Shown here: one piece after another, positions 33,374 to 42,478 of the stretch | How positions within the stretch are numbered: position 1 is the stretch's first letter | Layout: each line of letters starts with the position of its first letter | NCBI GenBank assembly: GCA_025355005.1 | Contig: JANXLV010000061.1 | Location: 1-64,000 of the forward strand | Reading direction: 5' to 3' | Length of the DNA stretch: 64,000 nucleotides | Source: Myxococcales bacterium | GTDB taxonomy: Bacteria > Myxococcota_A > Polyangia > Polyangiales > Polyangiaceae | Translations under genes and position numbers: made by a program | The notes under the pieces: model-generated | What the model saw: only the letters and a program-made list of their open reading frames with translations | Told to the model about the DNA's origin: nothing | Database searches by the model: none

Positions 33374-34924
33374 ATGGCTGGTGTCGCGCTTCTCTCGGTC
33401 TCCGACAAACAGAACCTTCTTCCGTTCGCGAAGCGCCTCGTTGCGCTGGGCTACGAGCTCCTCTCGAGCGGCGGAACCGCAAAATCGCTCGCGGACGCTG
33501 GCGTCCCGGTGAGCACGGTAGAGAGCTATACGGGCTCGCCCGAGGTGATGGGCGGCCGCGTGAAGACGCTCCATCCGCGCGTGCACGGCGGCATCCTCGC
33601 CCGCGGCGGAACGGATGAAGCGGATCTCGAGCGCATCGGCGCGAAGAAGATCGATCTCGTGATCGTGAACCTGTACCCGTTCGCAAAAACTCTTGCGAAT
33701 CCTGCGTCTACGACCGAAGAGATCATCGAGAACATCGACATTGGCGGCCCGTCGATGGTGCGCTCCGCGGCGAAGAACCACGCGCGCGTCGGCGTGGTCT
33801 GTGATCCCACCGACTACGAGCGCGTCGCCACGGCGCTCGAGAAAACAGGCTCTCTCGACGACGCCCTCCGCATCGAGCTCGCGGCGAAGGCCTTCGCGCA
33901 CACGGCGGCGTACGACGCAGAGATCGCCGGATACATGAGCGGTGCACGCACCGATAAAAGCGTGCAGTTTCCCCGCTTCTTGCAGCTGCCCTTCGAGCGC
34001 GCGTACACGCTTCGCTACGGCGAAAACCCTCATCAGCAGGGCGCGTTCTACACGGATGCGAACGCGAAGCCGGGCTCCATCGCCCGCGCCGAGAGCCTGG
34101 GCGCCGGCGGCAAGGAGCTCTCGTTCAACAACCTGGTCGACGTGGACGCCGCCCTCGAGGCCGTGCGCGAGTTCGAGGAGCCCACGGCGGTGGTCGTGAA
34201 GCACACGAACCCGTGCGGCGTCGCAACGGCCAAGACCATCCGTGAGGCCTACGTGCATGCGCGCGAGGCGGACTCGCTGTCCGCGTTCGGCGGCATCGTG
34301 GCGCTGAACCGCGAGGTGGACGAGGAGACCGCTCGTGCCCTGGCCGAGACCTTCCTGGAATGCGTGATAGCTCCTGCGTTCAGCCCGGCGGCCGTGGAGG
34401 TGCTTCGCACGAAGAAGAACCTGCGCGTGCTGTCGGTGGGCTCACTCCTCCCCGCCGACGAGGCCGCGTGGGTCGTGAAGCGCCTGTCGGGCGGCGTGGT
34501 CCTGCAGACGCGGGACGCCACGGCGCGCGGTGAGGTCCGAAACGGCAAGGTGCCCACGAAGCGCAAGCCCACGGAGGAAGAGCTCACGGCGCTCGAGCTC
34601 GCGTGGAAGGTGTGCAAGCACGTGAAGTCGAATGCGATCGTGCTCGCGCGCGGGGGCGAGACGGTGGGCGTGGGCGCGGGCCAGATGTCCCGCGTGATTT
34701 CGGTGCAGATTGCATGTGAAAAAGCGGGTGAGAGATCGAAGGGAAGCGTGCTCGCCTCCGATGCATTTTTCCCGTTTGCGGACGGTCTGCAGGCCGCCGC
34801 GAAGGCGGGGATCACCGCGGTCGCGCAGCCGGGCGGCAGCGTGAAGGACGAGGACGTCATTCGCGCCGCGGACGAGGCGGGGCTCGCCATGGTGATGACC
34901 GGCGTGCGCCACTTCAGGCACTGA
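33374..34924 (+). CDS. purH: Bifunctional AICAR transformylase/IMP cyclohydrolase
   Basis: The 516-residue protein catalyses the last two steps of purine synthesis: formylation of AICAR with 10-formyl-THF and closure to IMP. The N-terminal cyclohydrolase (MGS-like) domain begins VALLSVSDK and holds SSGGTAKSLADAG and VMGGRVKTLHPRVHGGIL. The AICAR transformylase domain follows, with RYGENPHQQGAFY, VKHTNPCGVA, SAFGGIVALNREVD and SNAIVLARGG. The length is typical. I start at ATG 33374 because family proteins begin there, although the ribosome site is poor; an in-frame TTG at 33311 is possible. It stands alone, not in a pur operon. Confidence 0.97.
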   Translation: MAGVALLSVSDKQNLLPFAKRLVALGYELLSSGGTAKSLADAGVPVSTVESYTGSPEVMGGRVKTLHPRVHGGILARGGTDEADLERIGAKKIDLVIVNLYPFAKTLANPASTTEEIIENIDIGGPSMVRSAAKNHARVGVVCDPTDYERVATALEKTGSLDDALRIELAAKAFAHTAAYDAEIAGYMSGARTDKSVQFPRFLQLPFERAYTLRYGENPHQQGAFYTDANAKPGSIARAESLGAGGKELSFNNLVDVDAALEAVREFEEPTAVVVKHTNPCGVATAKTIREAYVHAREADSLSAFGGIVALNREVDEETARALAETFLECVIAPAFSPAAVEVLRTKKNLRVLSVGSLLPADEAAWVVKRLSGGVVLQTRDATARGEVRNGKVPTKRKPTEEELTALELAWKVCKHVKSNAIVLARGGETVGVGAGQMSRVISVQIACEKAGERSKGSVLASDAFFPFADGLQAAAKAGITAVAQPGGSVKDEDVIRAADEAGLAMVMTGVRHFRH

Positions 34925-34943
34925 GCGAAGGGAGACGTCGGGG

Positions 34944-35243
34944 GTGGCAGACGATCCATTCTTTCCGCAGCCGCGCGCGAAGGGCTCTTACCGAGAGCCT
35001 GCGCAGCGTGAGCTCGTGGTCACGGAGACGGGGACGGAGCCGGAGGAGAAGGGCGAGGGCAAGGCGAAGGTCGAAGCGAAGGCGGAGATCATGCGCCCGC
35101 TTCATCCGGAGGAGGTGCCGCCTTCCGTGAAGAAGGAGCCGCCGAGCGACGCCACGATCGATCTGCGGCCCGAGTGCAAGGTCGCGTCGTTCGAGGGCGG
35201 CGTGATGCTCTGGGACGGCGGCGTCTTCGGAACACTTCGATAA
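34944..35243 (+). CDS. Small charged, Pro-rich protein of unknown function
   Basis: The product has 99 residues from GTG 34944, with AAGGGAG 9 bp before it and 19 bp after the purH stop, so it may be co-transcribed with purH. The first two thirds are rich in Lys, Glu and Pro (TGTEPEEKGEGKAKVEAKAE) and likely disordered. The C-terminus has CKVASFEGGVMLWDGGVFG. I recognise no family. Confidence 0.6.
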   Translation: MADDPFFPQPRAKGSYREPAQRELVVTETGTEPEEKGEGKAKVEAKAEIMRPLHPEEVPPSVKKEPPSDATIDLRPECKVASFEGGVMLWDGGVFGTLR

Positions 35244-35320
35244 CAAATTTGGCCCACCTGATCCGACTATGACATTCGTCGGTGGCGCGAGGGTTCCTTG
35301 TCCCTCGAGGAGAGCTACCA

Positions 35321-36637
35321 ATGTCCATGCACGAGAGCTGCACGGTTTGTGGATCCGCCTTCGAGGTCCAGTTCCGCTATCAGATGGAAGAACGAGACGG
35401 TGGGTTCTCGTTCTATTGCTCGCAGGCATGCCATGAGCGTGCGGTGCGCGGCGACGCGCAGACCGGCGTCACGTGCGATGCGTGCGGTAAGCGTTTCTCT
35501 GTCGAGCTTGTCTCGCAGATCGTCCGCGTGAAGACCGCGCGACGATACGCCTGCGGCGAGTCGTGTCGCAGTCAGATCCTTGCAGAGGCCAGCGGCGCGC
35601 GCCTCTCGTCGTTCGCGACACCTCCGCCGCCCGCGGCGCCGACGTCAGAAGGGGCGCGTGAGAGCAACGTGTTTCCGATCGCAGGCGAGACAGCGGCGCA
35701 TGGGGCCGTTGCGCTCCCCGCGCTCCCCGCGCTGGACAGCGAGCCCGAGATCGCGACGCCTGCGCCCCGCGTGTCGGACGTGCGCGACCTGTCCCGCGAG
35801 CAACGTGACGAACGACCGGAGCCCGCGGTGAACGTGCGCGGCCCGCGGAAGCTCGCCGTGTTCAATCACAAGGGCGGCACCGGCAAGACGACGACGTCCG
35901 TCAGCATCGCGGCGGGCCTCGCGCAGAAGGGCGTGAAGGTCCTTCTGGTCGACACGGACTCGCAGGGCAACGTCGGCGTGTCGCTCGGCGTGAAGGCAGA
36001 AAAATCGCTCTACCACGTGCTCGTCATGGGCCTCTCGCCGCTACAGGCCGCGATCAACGTACGTCCCAACCTCGACGTGCTCGTGTCGAACGAGACGCTC
36101 GCCGCCGCAGAGCTCTATCTCGCCGGACGTCAGAACCGCGACCGGATCCTTCGTGAGCGGCTCGCCGCAACGGCCGATGCGTATGACATCGTCGTCCTCG
36201 ACTGCTCGCCATCGCTGTCGCTCTTGAACCAGAACTCGCTCGTGTTCGCGGACGGAATCCTGGTCCCGGTCGCGTGCGATTTCCTGTCGCTCGTCGGCGT
36301 GCGGCAGGTGATCAAGACGGTGAAGAACGTGAACCAGCACCTGCGTCATCCGGTGCAAATCTTCGGCGTCCTGCCCACGTTCTATGACGCGCGCGCGCGC
36401 ATCTGTCGCGATGCGGTCGACACGTTGAAGGAGCACTTCGGCGATCGCTGCCTGTCGCCAGTTCGCGCGGCGACCAAGGTGAAGGAAGCACCAGCGCAGG
36501 GCAAGACGCTCTTCGAGTACGCGCCCGAGTCGAACGCGGCAGAGGACTACATGGCGGTCGTCGACCGCATCATCGCGGGCGGGCCGGCCGTTGCCGCTGC
36601 GCCGGCGAGTGAGCCAGCGCGTCGCGCTGGTACCTGA
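35321..36637 (+). CDS. ParA-like ATPase with N-terminal zinc fingers
   Basis: The 438-residue protein starts at ATG 35321 behind GAGGAGA. Residues 1-90 contain Cys pairs suited to two zinc-binding motifs (CTVCGSAFEVQF...CSQACH; CDACGKRF...CGESC). A disordered linker leads to a ParA/MinD ATPase at about 175-415: the deviant Walker A KGGTGKTTT, VDTDSQGNVGVSLG, and VVLDCSPSLSLLNQNS. ParA proteins position DNA or protein cargo by ATP-driven gradients. The next gene encodes a ribbon-helix-helix protein, so the pair resembles a type Ib partition module. The chromosomal parAB normally lies near gidB, so this is an extra copy with an unusual sensor-like front end. Confidence 0.85.
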   Translation: MSMHESCTVCGSAFEVQFRYQMEERDGGFSFYCSQACHERAVRGDAQTGVTCDACGKRFSVELVSQIVRVKTARRYACGESCRSQILAEASGARLSSFATPPPPAAPTSEGARESNVFPIAGETAAHGAVALPALPALDSEPEIATPAPRVSDVRDLSREQRDERPEPAVNVRGPRKLAVFNHKGGTGKTTTSVSIAAGLAQKGVKVLLVDTDSQGNVGVSLGVKAEKSLYHVLVMGLSPLQAAINVRPNLDVLVSNETLAAAELYLAGRQNRDRILRERLAATADAYDIVVLDCSPSLSLLNQNSLVFADGILVPVACDFLSLVGVRQVIKTVKNVNQHLRHPVQIFGVLPTFYDARARICRDAVDTLKEHFGDRCLSPVRAATKVKEAPAQGKTLFEYAPESNAAEDYMAVVDRIIAGGPAVAAAPASEPARRAGT

Positions 36638-36671
36638 GTTTCAAGAATCTGGGATCACGAGGAGGATTGTC

Positions 36672-36968
36672 ATGGCACAGAGAGACGAAGGACTCGCCGG
36701 CGCGCGCGTTCTGGACCGAGAAGAAGTGGAGAGCGTGCTGAAAGGTGCATTCTACACGCCCGGTGCCGCGGCCCCGGTCGCGAAGGACGAAGGGAAGCCG
36801 ACTCACTACAAGGTGATCTGCATCTCGATGTACACGAAGGACCTCGAGAAGCTCGACGAGATGGTCGACGCCCTGAAGAAGAAGGGTCTCACCAAGGCGA
36901 ACCGCAGCGCGCTCATCCGCGCAGCGCTCGATCAGGTCGATCTCGAGCGCGTGCCGAAGGGCATGTAA
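36672..36968 (+). CDS. Ribbon-helix-helix protein, likely partner of the ParA-like ATPase
   Basis: The 98-residue protein starts at ATG 36672 with GGAGG at 36661-36665. The C-terminal half fits a ribbon-helix-helix fold: a strand (HYKVICISMYTKDLEKLDEM), helix A (MVDALKKKG), then helix B (NRSALIRAALDQVDLE). The N-terminal 45 residues (LAGARVLDREEVESVLKGAF) may contact the ATPase, as in small type Ib ParB proteins. Its position 34 bp after the ParA-like gene supports this. A plain CopG-type repressor is the alternative. Confidence 0.75.
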   Translation: MAQRDEGLAGARVLDREEVESVLKGAFYTPGAAAPVAKDEGKPTHYKVICISMYTKDLEKLDEMVDALKKKGLTKANRSALIRAALDQVDLERVPKGM

Positions 36969-36978
36969 GCAGAGTGCG

Positions 36979-38067
36979 TTACGTGCGAGGCGCGGACGCT
37001 GGCTGAATGGTCTCGAGATTGTCCCAGAACTCCGCGAGCTCTTCGGGCATGGGCGCCTCCACGACGAGGCGCACGCCCGTGCGCGGATGATTGAAGGCCA
37101 GCCGTGCCGCGTGAAGCGCGTGGCGCGGCAGCTCGAGGCGAGCGAAATCCTCCTCCGTGAGCTCGCCATCAGCGCCGCGCGCGAATAGCCGCTCGTCCGG
37201 CCCATACAGCTTGTCGCCCACGATCGGCGCGCCCAGCGCTTCCAGATGGATGCGGATCTGGTGCTGCCGTCCGGTCTCCAGATCGCACTGCATCGCCGCG
37301 TAGCGACGGTCGCCGCGCGCGCGCACGTCCAGGATGCGGAAGCGCGTCGCCGCGTGGAGCGCGTTGTCGTCGATGCCGAGGCGCATCTTCACGCCGGTGC
37401 TGTGTGTGGGATCGAGCTCGATGGACTGCTCGTAGCGAAACGCGCGCGGGTCGTCCGCGTTCCGCGCGAGTCCCTTGGTGCGTTCGAAAGAACCTTCGCC
37501 GGGAACACCCCACGTGATCGCGCGGTAACCTTTCTCAACGTCTGCGCGCTCTTCCAGCTGCTTCTTCATCTTGCGATCCGTCTCTGGATCCTTCGCGATG
37601 ATGAGCGTTCCACTCGTCTCGCGATCGATGCGATGCACCAGCGTGATGAACTGCCCCGGGCGCTCCGCCTCCATCACCTTGATGAGCGTGTTCTTGTAGT
37701 AGCGCGCGGTCGGATGCACGGGCAGGCCGGAGGGTTTGTCCACGACCATGAGCCATTCGTCTTCGTAGAGGACGGGCACGTCGGTCGGCACCGAGACCTC
37801 GTCCCACGGCGGACGCCAGAGGCACACGAGCTGCTCTGCGAACACGCGGTCGTTCGGGCGAAGTGGCTTGCCGTCCTGACCGAAGGCGCTCGTGCGAATG
37901 ATCCCCTGCGCGCGCGTGCGGCTGGTGCGCCGGAACTGACTCACCAAGAACACGTCGAGGCGCATTCCCTCCGACTCCCTGGGCACGCGGAACACGGAGA
38001 GGATGGAACCCTCTTCGGTGCCGTCGGGGCGGACGGCGTCTATGTGTCTCGCCCGGAGCCTTGTCAC
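36979..38067 (-). CDS. RluA-family rRNA/tRNA pseudouridine synthase
   Basis: The 362-residue enzyme converts uridine to pseudouridine in structured RNA. An S4-like N-terminal domain (GMRLDVFLVSQFRRTSRTRA) precedes the RluA catalytic domain. The catalytic Asp is in LVHRIDRETSGTLII, with further signatures VVDKPSGLPVHPTARYYKNT and TGRQHQIRIHLEALGAPIVG. The start is GTG 38067 without a clear ribosome site; a shorter start is possible. It converges on the ribbon-helix-helix gene and is divergent from glgA. The exact RNA target (RluA, C or D type) cannot be decided. Confidence 0.92.
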   Translation of the reverse strand: MTRLRARHIDAVRPDGTEEGSILSVFRVPRESEGMRLDVFLVSQFRRTSRTRAQGIIRTSAFGQDGKPLRPNDRVFAEQLVCLWRPPWDEVSVPTDVPVLYEDEWLMVVDKPSGLPVHPTARYYKNTLIKVMEAERPGQFITLVHRIDRETSGTLIIAKDPETDRKMKKQLEERADVEKGYRAITWGVPGEGSFERTKGLARNADDPRAFRYEQSIELDPTHSTGVKMRLGIDDNALHAATRFRILDVRARGDRRYAAMQCDLETGRQHQIRIHLEALGAPIVGDKLYGPDERLFARGADGELTEEDFARLELPRHALHAARLAFNHPRTGVRLVVEAPMPEELAEFWDNLETIQPASAPRT

Positions 38068-38148
38068 AAGGGCCTAATACACCCGTTCGACGACGCTTGA
38101 AGGACAAAACCCGCGGTCTCCGCGCGCGGCGTGGTAATGAGCCGCCCC

Positions 38149-39597
38149 ATGGATATCCTCTTCGTGGCGACGGAGATCGCTCCGTACGAGAAGGTCGGCG
38201 GACTGGCGGATGTGGTCGCGGCGCTCCCCAAGGCGCTTCGAGGGCTTGGTCACAGGGTGACCGTGGTCCTCCCCAAGACGCCGCGCTTCGACGACGCCGG
38301 GCTCCTTCTCGCGCGTCGCCTCACGCCGCTGACGTTCAACTTCGGCGGCGCTGACCACTCGGTCACCTTGTACGACGTGCGCCTCTCTTCCCACGTGGAG
38401 CTGATCCTCGTGGAGTCTGGCGCTCTCTTCACGCGCCCAGCGACCTACGGCGAGCGCGGCGAGGACTATCAGGACAACGCGGAGCGCTTCGCGGTCCTCT
38501 CGCGTGCGGCTGCGGAGATCGCGCTCGCGCGTCAGGACGGCGGACAGCCCTTCGACATCGTGCACGTGCACGACTGGCCCACGGCGCTCGTGCCCACATA
38601 TCTCCAGAAGCTCGGCGTCACCGCGAAGTGCATCCTCACGATCCACAACCTGAGCCACCAGGGCATCTTCCCGAAGGACGTGCTCCCGAAGCTCGGGCTC
38701 ACGTGGGATGCGTTCCACGTCGACGGCATCGAGTTCTACGGCAAGCTGAACCTGCTGAAGCAGGGCATCGTGTCTGCGGACGCGGTCACGACGGTGAGCC
38801 CCACGTACGCGCGCGAGATCCAGGACCCGAAGACGGGCGAGCGCCTCGACGGCATCTTGCGCGCGCGTGAGAGCGCGGTGCTCGGCATCCTGAACGGCGT
38901 GGATTACGCCGTGTGGAATCCCGCTTCGGACTCCGAGCTCGCGGCGCGTTACGACGCGGAGGACTGCACGAACAAGACGCGGTGCAAGGGCGCGCTGCAG
39001 CGTGAGCTCGGGCTCCCGCTCGAGCCCGAGACCCCGCTGGTCGCGTACGTCGGTCGCCTCGCCGCACAGAAGGGGCCTGACCTCCTCGCGCAGGCGCTAC
39101 CGGAGCTTCTTCGCGGCACGGACGCGCAGTTCATCATCGTCGGGGACGGCGACGCCGCCATCAAGGCCCAGCTCGACGCCGCGTGCGCGAAGTCCGGCGG
39201 CCGCGCTGTCGCCACCGGGCATGTGAAGGACGCGGTCGTGCATCGTGTGTTCGCGGGCGCGGACATCGTGGTGGTGCCGAGCCGCTTCGAGCCCTGCGGG
39301 CTGGTCCAGATGTACGCGCAGCGCTACGGCGCAGCTCCGGTGGTCCGCAAGACCGGCGGCCTGACGGACACCGTGGTCGACTGCGATTCGAAGCTCGAGA
39401 CCGGCACCGGGTTCGTCTTCGAAGGCGACGAAGTCGGCGAGCTCGTGGGCGCCGTGGAGCGCGCACTGGCTGCTCGTGTCCTCACCGCGTGGCCGCGCCT
39501 CACGCGACGCATCATGCGTCTCGACCGCAGCTGGGATCGCGCCGCGCGCCAGTATGAGCAGCTCTACAAGAGCCTGCTCTCCAGCAGCGCGACCTGA
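38149..39597 (+). CDS. glgA: Glycogen synthase (ADP-glucose type)
   Basis: The 482-residue GT5 enzyme extends alpha-1,4-glucan chains from ADP-glucose. It begins with the family N-terminus MDILFVATEIAPYEKVGGLA, containing the KxGGL nucleotide-binding motif. VHVHDWPTALVP, a TIHNLSHQGIFP segment and NGVDYAVWNP follow. The C-terminal GT-B half has VAYVGRLAAQKGPDL, VVPSRFEPCGLVQMYAQRYG and TGGLTDTV. I use ATG 38149, which matches other GlgA proteins; ATG 38137 or GTG 38131 would add a few residues. No other glycogen gene is nearby. Confidence 0.95.
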   Translation: MDILFVATEIAPYEKVGGLADVVAALPKALRGLGHRVTVVLPKTPRFDDAGLLLARRLTPLTFNFGGADHSVTLYDVRLSSHVELILVESGALFTRPATYGERGEDYQDNAERFAVLSRAAAEIALARQDGGQPFDIVHVHDWPTALVPTYLQKLGVTAKCILTIHNLSHQGIFPKDVLPKLGLTWDAFHVDGIEFYGKLNLLKQGIVSADAVTTVSPTYAREIQDPKTGERLDGILRARESAVLGILNGVDYAVWNPASDSELAARYDAEDCTNKTRCKGALQRELGLPLEPETPLVAYVGRLAAQKGPDLLAQALPELLRGTDAQFIIVGDGDAAIKAQLDAACAKSGGRAVATGHVKDAVVHRVFAGADIVVVPSRFEPCGLVQMYAQRYGAAPVVRKTGGLTDTVVDCDSKLETGTGFVFEGDEVGELVGAVERALAARVLTAWPRLTRRIMRLDRSWDRAARQYEQLYKSLLSSSAT

Positions 39598-39603
39598 CTC
39601 CGC

Positions 39604-40449
39604 TCAGTCCGCGCTGGTGGCGGCGCGTTTTGTGGTCGCTGCGCGTTGCTGATCGACGACGTAGGCGAGCCAGCGCACCTTGAGGAAGATGCGTGTAAGC
39701 TGCATCAATTGGTGGGCGACGAACAACACGAACAGCGCGAAGCCGCCCTTGCCGCCGCCCAGTGATGCCGCGAACGAGGCCGCCATGGCGATGCAGAGCG
39801 CGTGTCCCGCAAGCTGCGCGCCGAAGTAGAGCGCGGGCGCGAGCCGCTTCCTTCGGAGCGCCGAATACGTCGTTATCGCCGCATCGAGCAGGCCGTTCGT
39901 GCGCACGACCGAGACGTACGCGTAGTCCTCCGCCGTGGACAGCGCCCACACGAGCAGCCCGAACGGGATGAAGACCGCGACGGCCCAGTTGAACGCGGCG
40001 ACCTCACCGTGCGCCTCTGCGCGCGCACCTGCAACCCAGAACGAGAGTGCGACGCCCGCGCCAAGCAAGAGCCAGCGCAGCACACCGAACGTCGCGAACA
40101 TGGTGAGCATGCGGAAGAAGGAGCGCAGCGCGACGCGGGCCCAGTCCTCCTGCTCGTCCAGGTAGGAGATCGCGCCCGCGAGCGGCACGTGTCCCATGCA
40201 GAGCGCGAGCACCGCGACGGTGACGATCAGCGTGGGCAAGAGCGATGTCGCCGGATCGAACCGGTAGACGAGCTCCGTGAGCTCGAGCGCGCCCGCGCGG
40301 AAGAGCACCGCGTCGCCGTCCGGATGCTGTCCGTACGCGCGCTCCACGACGCTGCGAACGGGAAGCGCGATGACGAGGGCGAGCGCCGCCTCGAACAGCC
40401 AGTAGAAGAGCGACACGCGCAGCAGGCGTGAGGTGCGCGCGACGCTCAT
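39604..40449 (-). CDS. Polytopic membrane protein of unknown function
   Basis: The 281-residue protein has about six hydrophobic helices (LFYWLFEAALALVIALPVRS, LIVTVAVLALCMGHVPLAGA, FALFVLFVAHQLMQLTRIFL). The conserved-looking region DYAYVSVVRTNGLLDAAITT lies between helices 4 and 5. ATG 40449 overlaps the stop of the M1 peptidase gene (ATGA), so both are translated together. I do not recognise a family; the operon suggests a membrane partner of the peptidase. Confidence 0.75.
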   Translation of the reverse strand: MSVARTSRLLRVSLFYWLFEAALALVIALPVRSVVERAYGQHPDGDAVLFRAGALELTELVYRFDPATSLLPTLIVTVAVLALCMGHVPLAGAISYLDEQEDWARVALRSFFRMLTMFATFGVLRWLLLGAGVALSFWVAGARAEAHGEVAAFNWAVAVFIPFGLLVWALSTAEDYAYVSVVRTNGLLDAAITTYSALRRKRLAPALYFGAQLAGHALCIAMAASFAASLGGGKGGFALFVLFVAHQLMQLTRIFLKVRWLAYVVDQQRAATTKRAATSAD

Positions 40450-42440
40450 GGGCTCACCGACAGCAGCAGTGACTGCGCCCAGAAGAAGGCGCGCTCGAAG
40501 CTGCGCGGCGCGCCCTGCGAGCTTCCCTTCGCCGTCGCCATGTGGTTGTTGAGGAAGTTCTGGTCGATGAGGACCGCGTGATCCGGATCGACCACGACAT
40601 ACGCTAGCGGGGCGTCGCCGTCGTAGTGCACGCGGAAATGCGGTCCCTTGCCGTCCCATCGCACGCGTCGCTTCGCGCCGTTCGTGTCGGTGAGCTCGAT
40701 GTCGACGGGCAGTGACAGCGTGCCGCGCTTGCCGATCAGCGCGGTGCCGCCGTGCCCCTTCGGAGCGCCGCGAGGAACGGTCTCGCGCTTGCCGTCCTTG
40801 TCGTAGACGCCGGCCTCGGCGTCCTCATCCCCGGCCACGCTGAGCACCACGTAGTCGAGCCAACCCTTTTCGTTTAGCGCGCGCTCCGCGAAGGCGCGTG
40901 CGTCGTCGCCTGCGGTGTCGCCGAGCTCCTGGTAGAAGGTCTCGGGCGTCGGATGCTGGAAGCGCTGTCTGCGCGCATATTTCCCCATCGTCGTCGTGAT
41001 CGACTCGCCGTACGTGCGCTTCAGGGTCTCCATCACCGCCGCGGTGCGACCGTAGACGAGGCGCCCGTAGTTGAAGCCGGTCGCGAACTCGTCCGCGGGC
41101 AGGTTCACTGGATCGTCGTGGACGGCGAAGCGACTGGAGACGGCCTGCACCGCTGTGTCGGACAGGGTGAGATCGAGCATGTCGATCACGGAGGCCTGCC
41201 CGTAGTGCTCCGCGAGCGCGTCCTGCTCTGCGAAGCTGTTGAGGCCCTCGTCGAGGAACGGATAGCGGTTCTCGTTCGAGCCGATGAGACCGTAGAACCA
41301 CTGATGACCGAGCTCGTGGACGGTGACCTCCTCGCCCAGGAGGAAGCCATCGGGTAGCCAGTGCGGTCCGCCGGTGGTGATGAGCGTGGGGTACTCCATG
41401 CCGCCGCTCTCGCGCGCGCGGTCCGGCGGATGCACGACTGTGAGCACCGGGTATGGATAGCGTCCGTACTTCGCGCTGAACGCAGGAAGGGACCACGTGA
41501 TGGACGCGAGCTCGCGCTCCATCGTGTGCTGCATTCCACGCGGGAAAAGAAGGGCAACGGACACGTCGCCGATCTTCCGCTCGGCGCGCTCGAACTGGTC
41601 CCATGCGGTGAACGCGAAGTCGTGGATGTCGCCTTGCACGTGGCGCTCGGTGTGTCTTCCGCCCTCGTCCTTTTGCTCGACGATGGGTCCGGTCGCGCCG
41701 AGCACGAAGCCCGCGGGCACATCCAGTGTCACGTCGTAGTTGCCATAGTTGGCGTAGAACTCCGTGAGGTGCGTGAACGCGAAATGGGTGAACGTGCCGT
41801 TCGGCTCGAGCTTCGCGATCTTCGGGAACCACTGACCGGCGAAGTGGTAGCTGCCCGAAAATCCCGTGCGCTCGACGACGCTAGGCAGCGTGGTGAGGAA
41901 CTCGACCTCGATTGTGAGCACGCCGCCCTTCTGCACGGGGAAGGGGAGCGGCACGCGGACGTCGGTCTCGTCGCTGTCGCGGCCGCTCGAGATCTCCGCC
42001 TTCTGCCAGAGATCTTCGCCGCGCGCGCGGAAGCGGGTCACGTCGATCATGCCCCACGCCGTGACGCCGCCGCCGCCGCGGAACGGACCGACCGGCTCAC
42101 GCAGGAAGCGCGACCCCACGTTCTTGAACGCGTTCATGTAGAGGTGGACCCAGAGCTCGCGCAGGTCCGCGTTCGTGGAGTTGTGCACGGTGATCGTGCC
42201 GGTGCCTGTGATCGTGTGGGCCGTCGCATCGAGCGTGGCGCGCAGCGTGTAGTCGACGGCAGGCCCATCCGCGTGGGCAGGCGTCTCCACGCCCACGTAG
42301 GTCTCGTGCGGCTCCGAAGCTGCAGGTGGCGCGGCGGGCGGAGGCAGGTTCGTCGCGTCGCTCTGCGCGCCAGCGAGGCCCGCAAGCCCAAGCGCGCTCG
42401 AGAGAAAACCAAACGCCACGATGCCTCGAGCGACGCGCAT
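40446..42440 (-). CDS. Secreted M1-family zinc metallopeptidase
   Basis: The 664-residue protein has a Sec signal peptide (MRVARGIVAF, hydrophobic core, AGAQS). Zinc ligands lie in VHELGHQWFYG and, 18 residues later, the Glu in FLDEGLNSFAE, giving HExxH-x18-E. The substrate-exopeptidase motif is SGGMEYP instead of GAMEN. An N-terminal beta-domain (TGTGTITVHNSTNADLREL) and a C-terminal beta-region are present. It probably trims peptides in the periplasm or outside the cell. ATG 42440 is selected at the signal peptide. The gene overlaps the downstream membrane-protein gene. Confidence 0.9.
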   Translation of the reverse strand: MRVARGIVAFGFLSSALGLAGLAGAQSDATNLPPPAAPPAASEPHETYVGVETPAHADGPAVDYTLRATLDATAHTITGTGTITVHNSTNADLRELWVHLYMNAFKNVGSRFLREPVGPFRGGGGVTAWGMIDVTRFRARGEDLWQKAEISSGRDSDETDVRVPLPFPVQKGGVLTIEVEFLTTLPSVVERTGFSGSYHFAGQWFPKIAKLEPNGTFTHFAFTHLTEFYANYGNYDVTLDVPAGFVLGATGPIVEQKDEGGRHTERHVQGDIHDFAFTAWDQFERAERKIGDVSVALLFPRGMQHTMERELASITWSLPAFSAKYGRYPYPVLTVVHPPDRARESGGMEYPTLITTGGPHWLPDGFLLGEEVTVHELGHQWFYGLIGSNENRYPFLDEGLNSFAEQDALAEHYGQASVIDMLDLTLSDTAVQAVSSRFAVHDDPVNLPADEFATGFNYGRLVYGRTAAVMETLKRTYGESITTTMGKYARRQRFQHPTPETFYQELGDTAGDDARAFAERALNEKGWLDYVVLSVAGDEDAEAGVYDKDGKRETVPRGAPKGHGGTALIGKRGTLSLPVDIELTDTNGAKRRVRWDGKGPHFRVHYDGDAPLAYVVVDPDHAVLIDQNFLNNHMATAKGSSQGAPRSFERAFFWAQSLLLSVSP

Positions 42441-42478
42441 GTCGGCCCACGCATTAGCACGCGCGCAGGGCACCCGTC

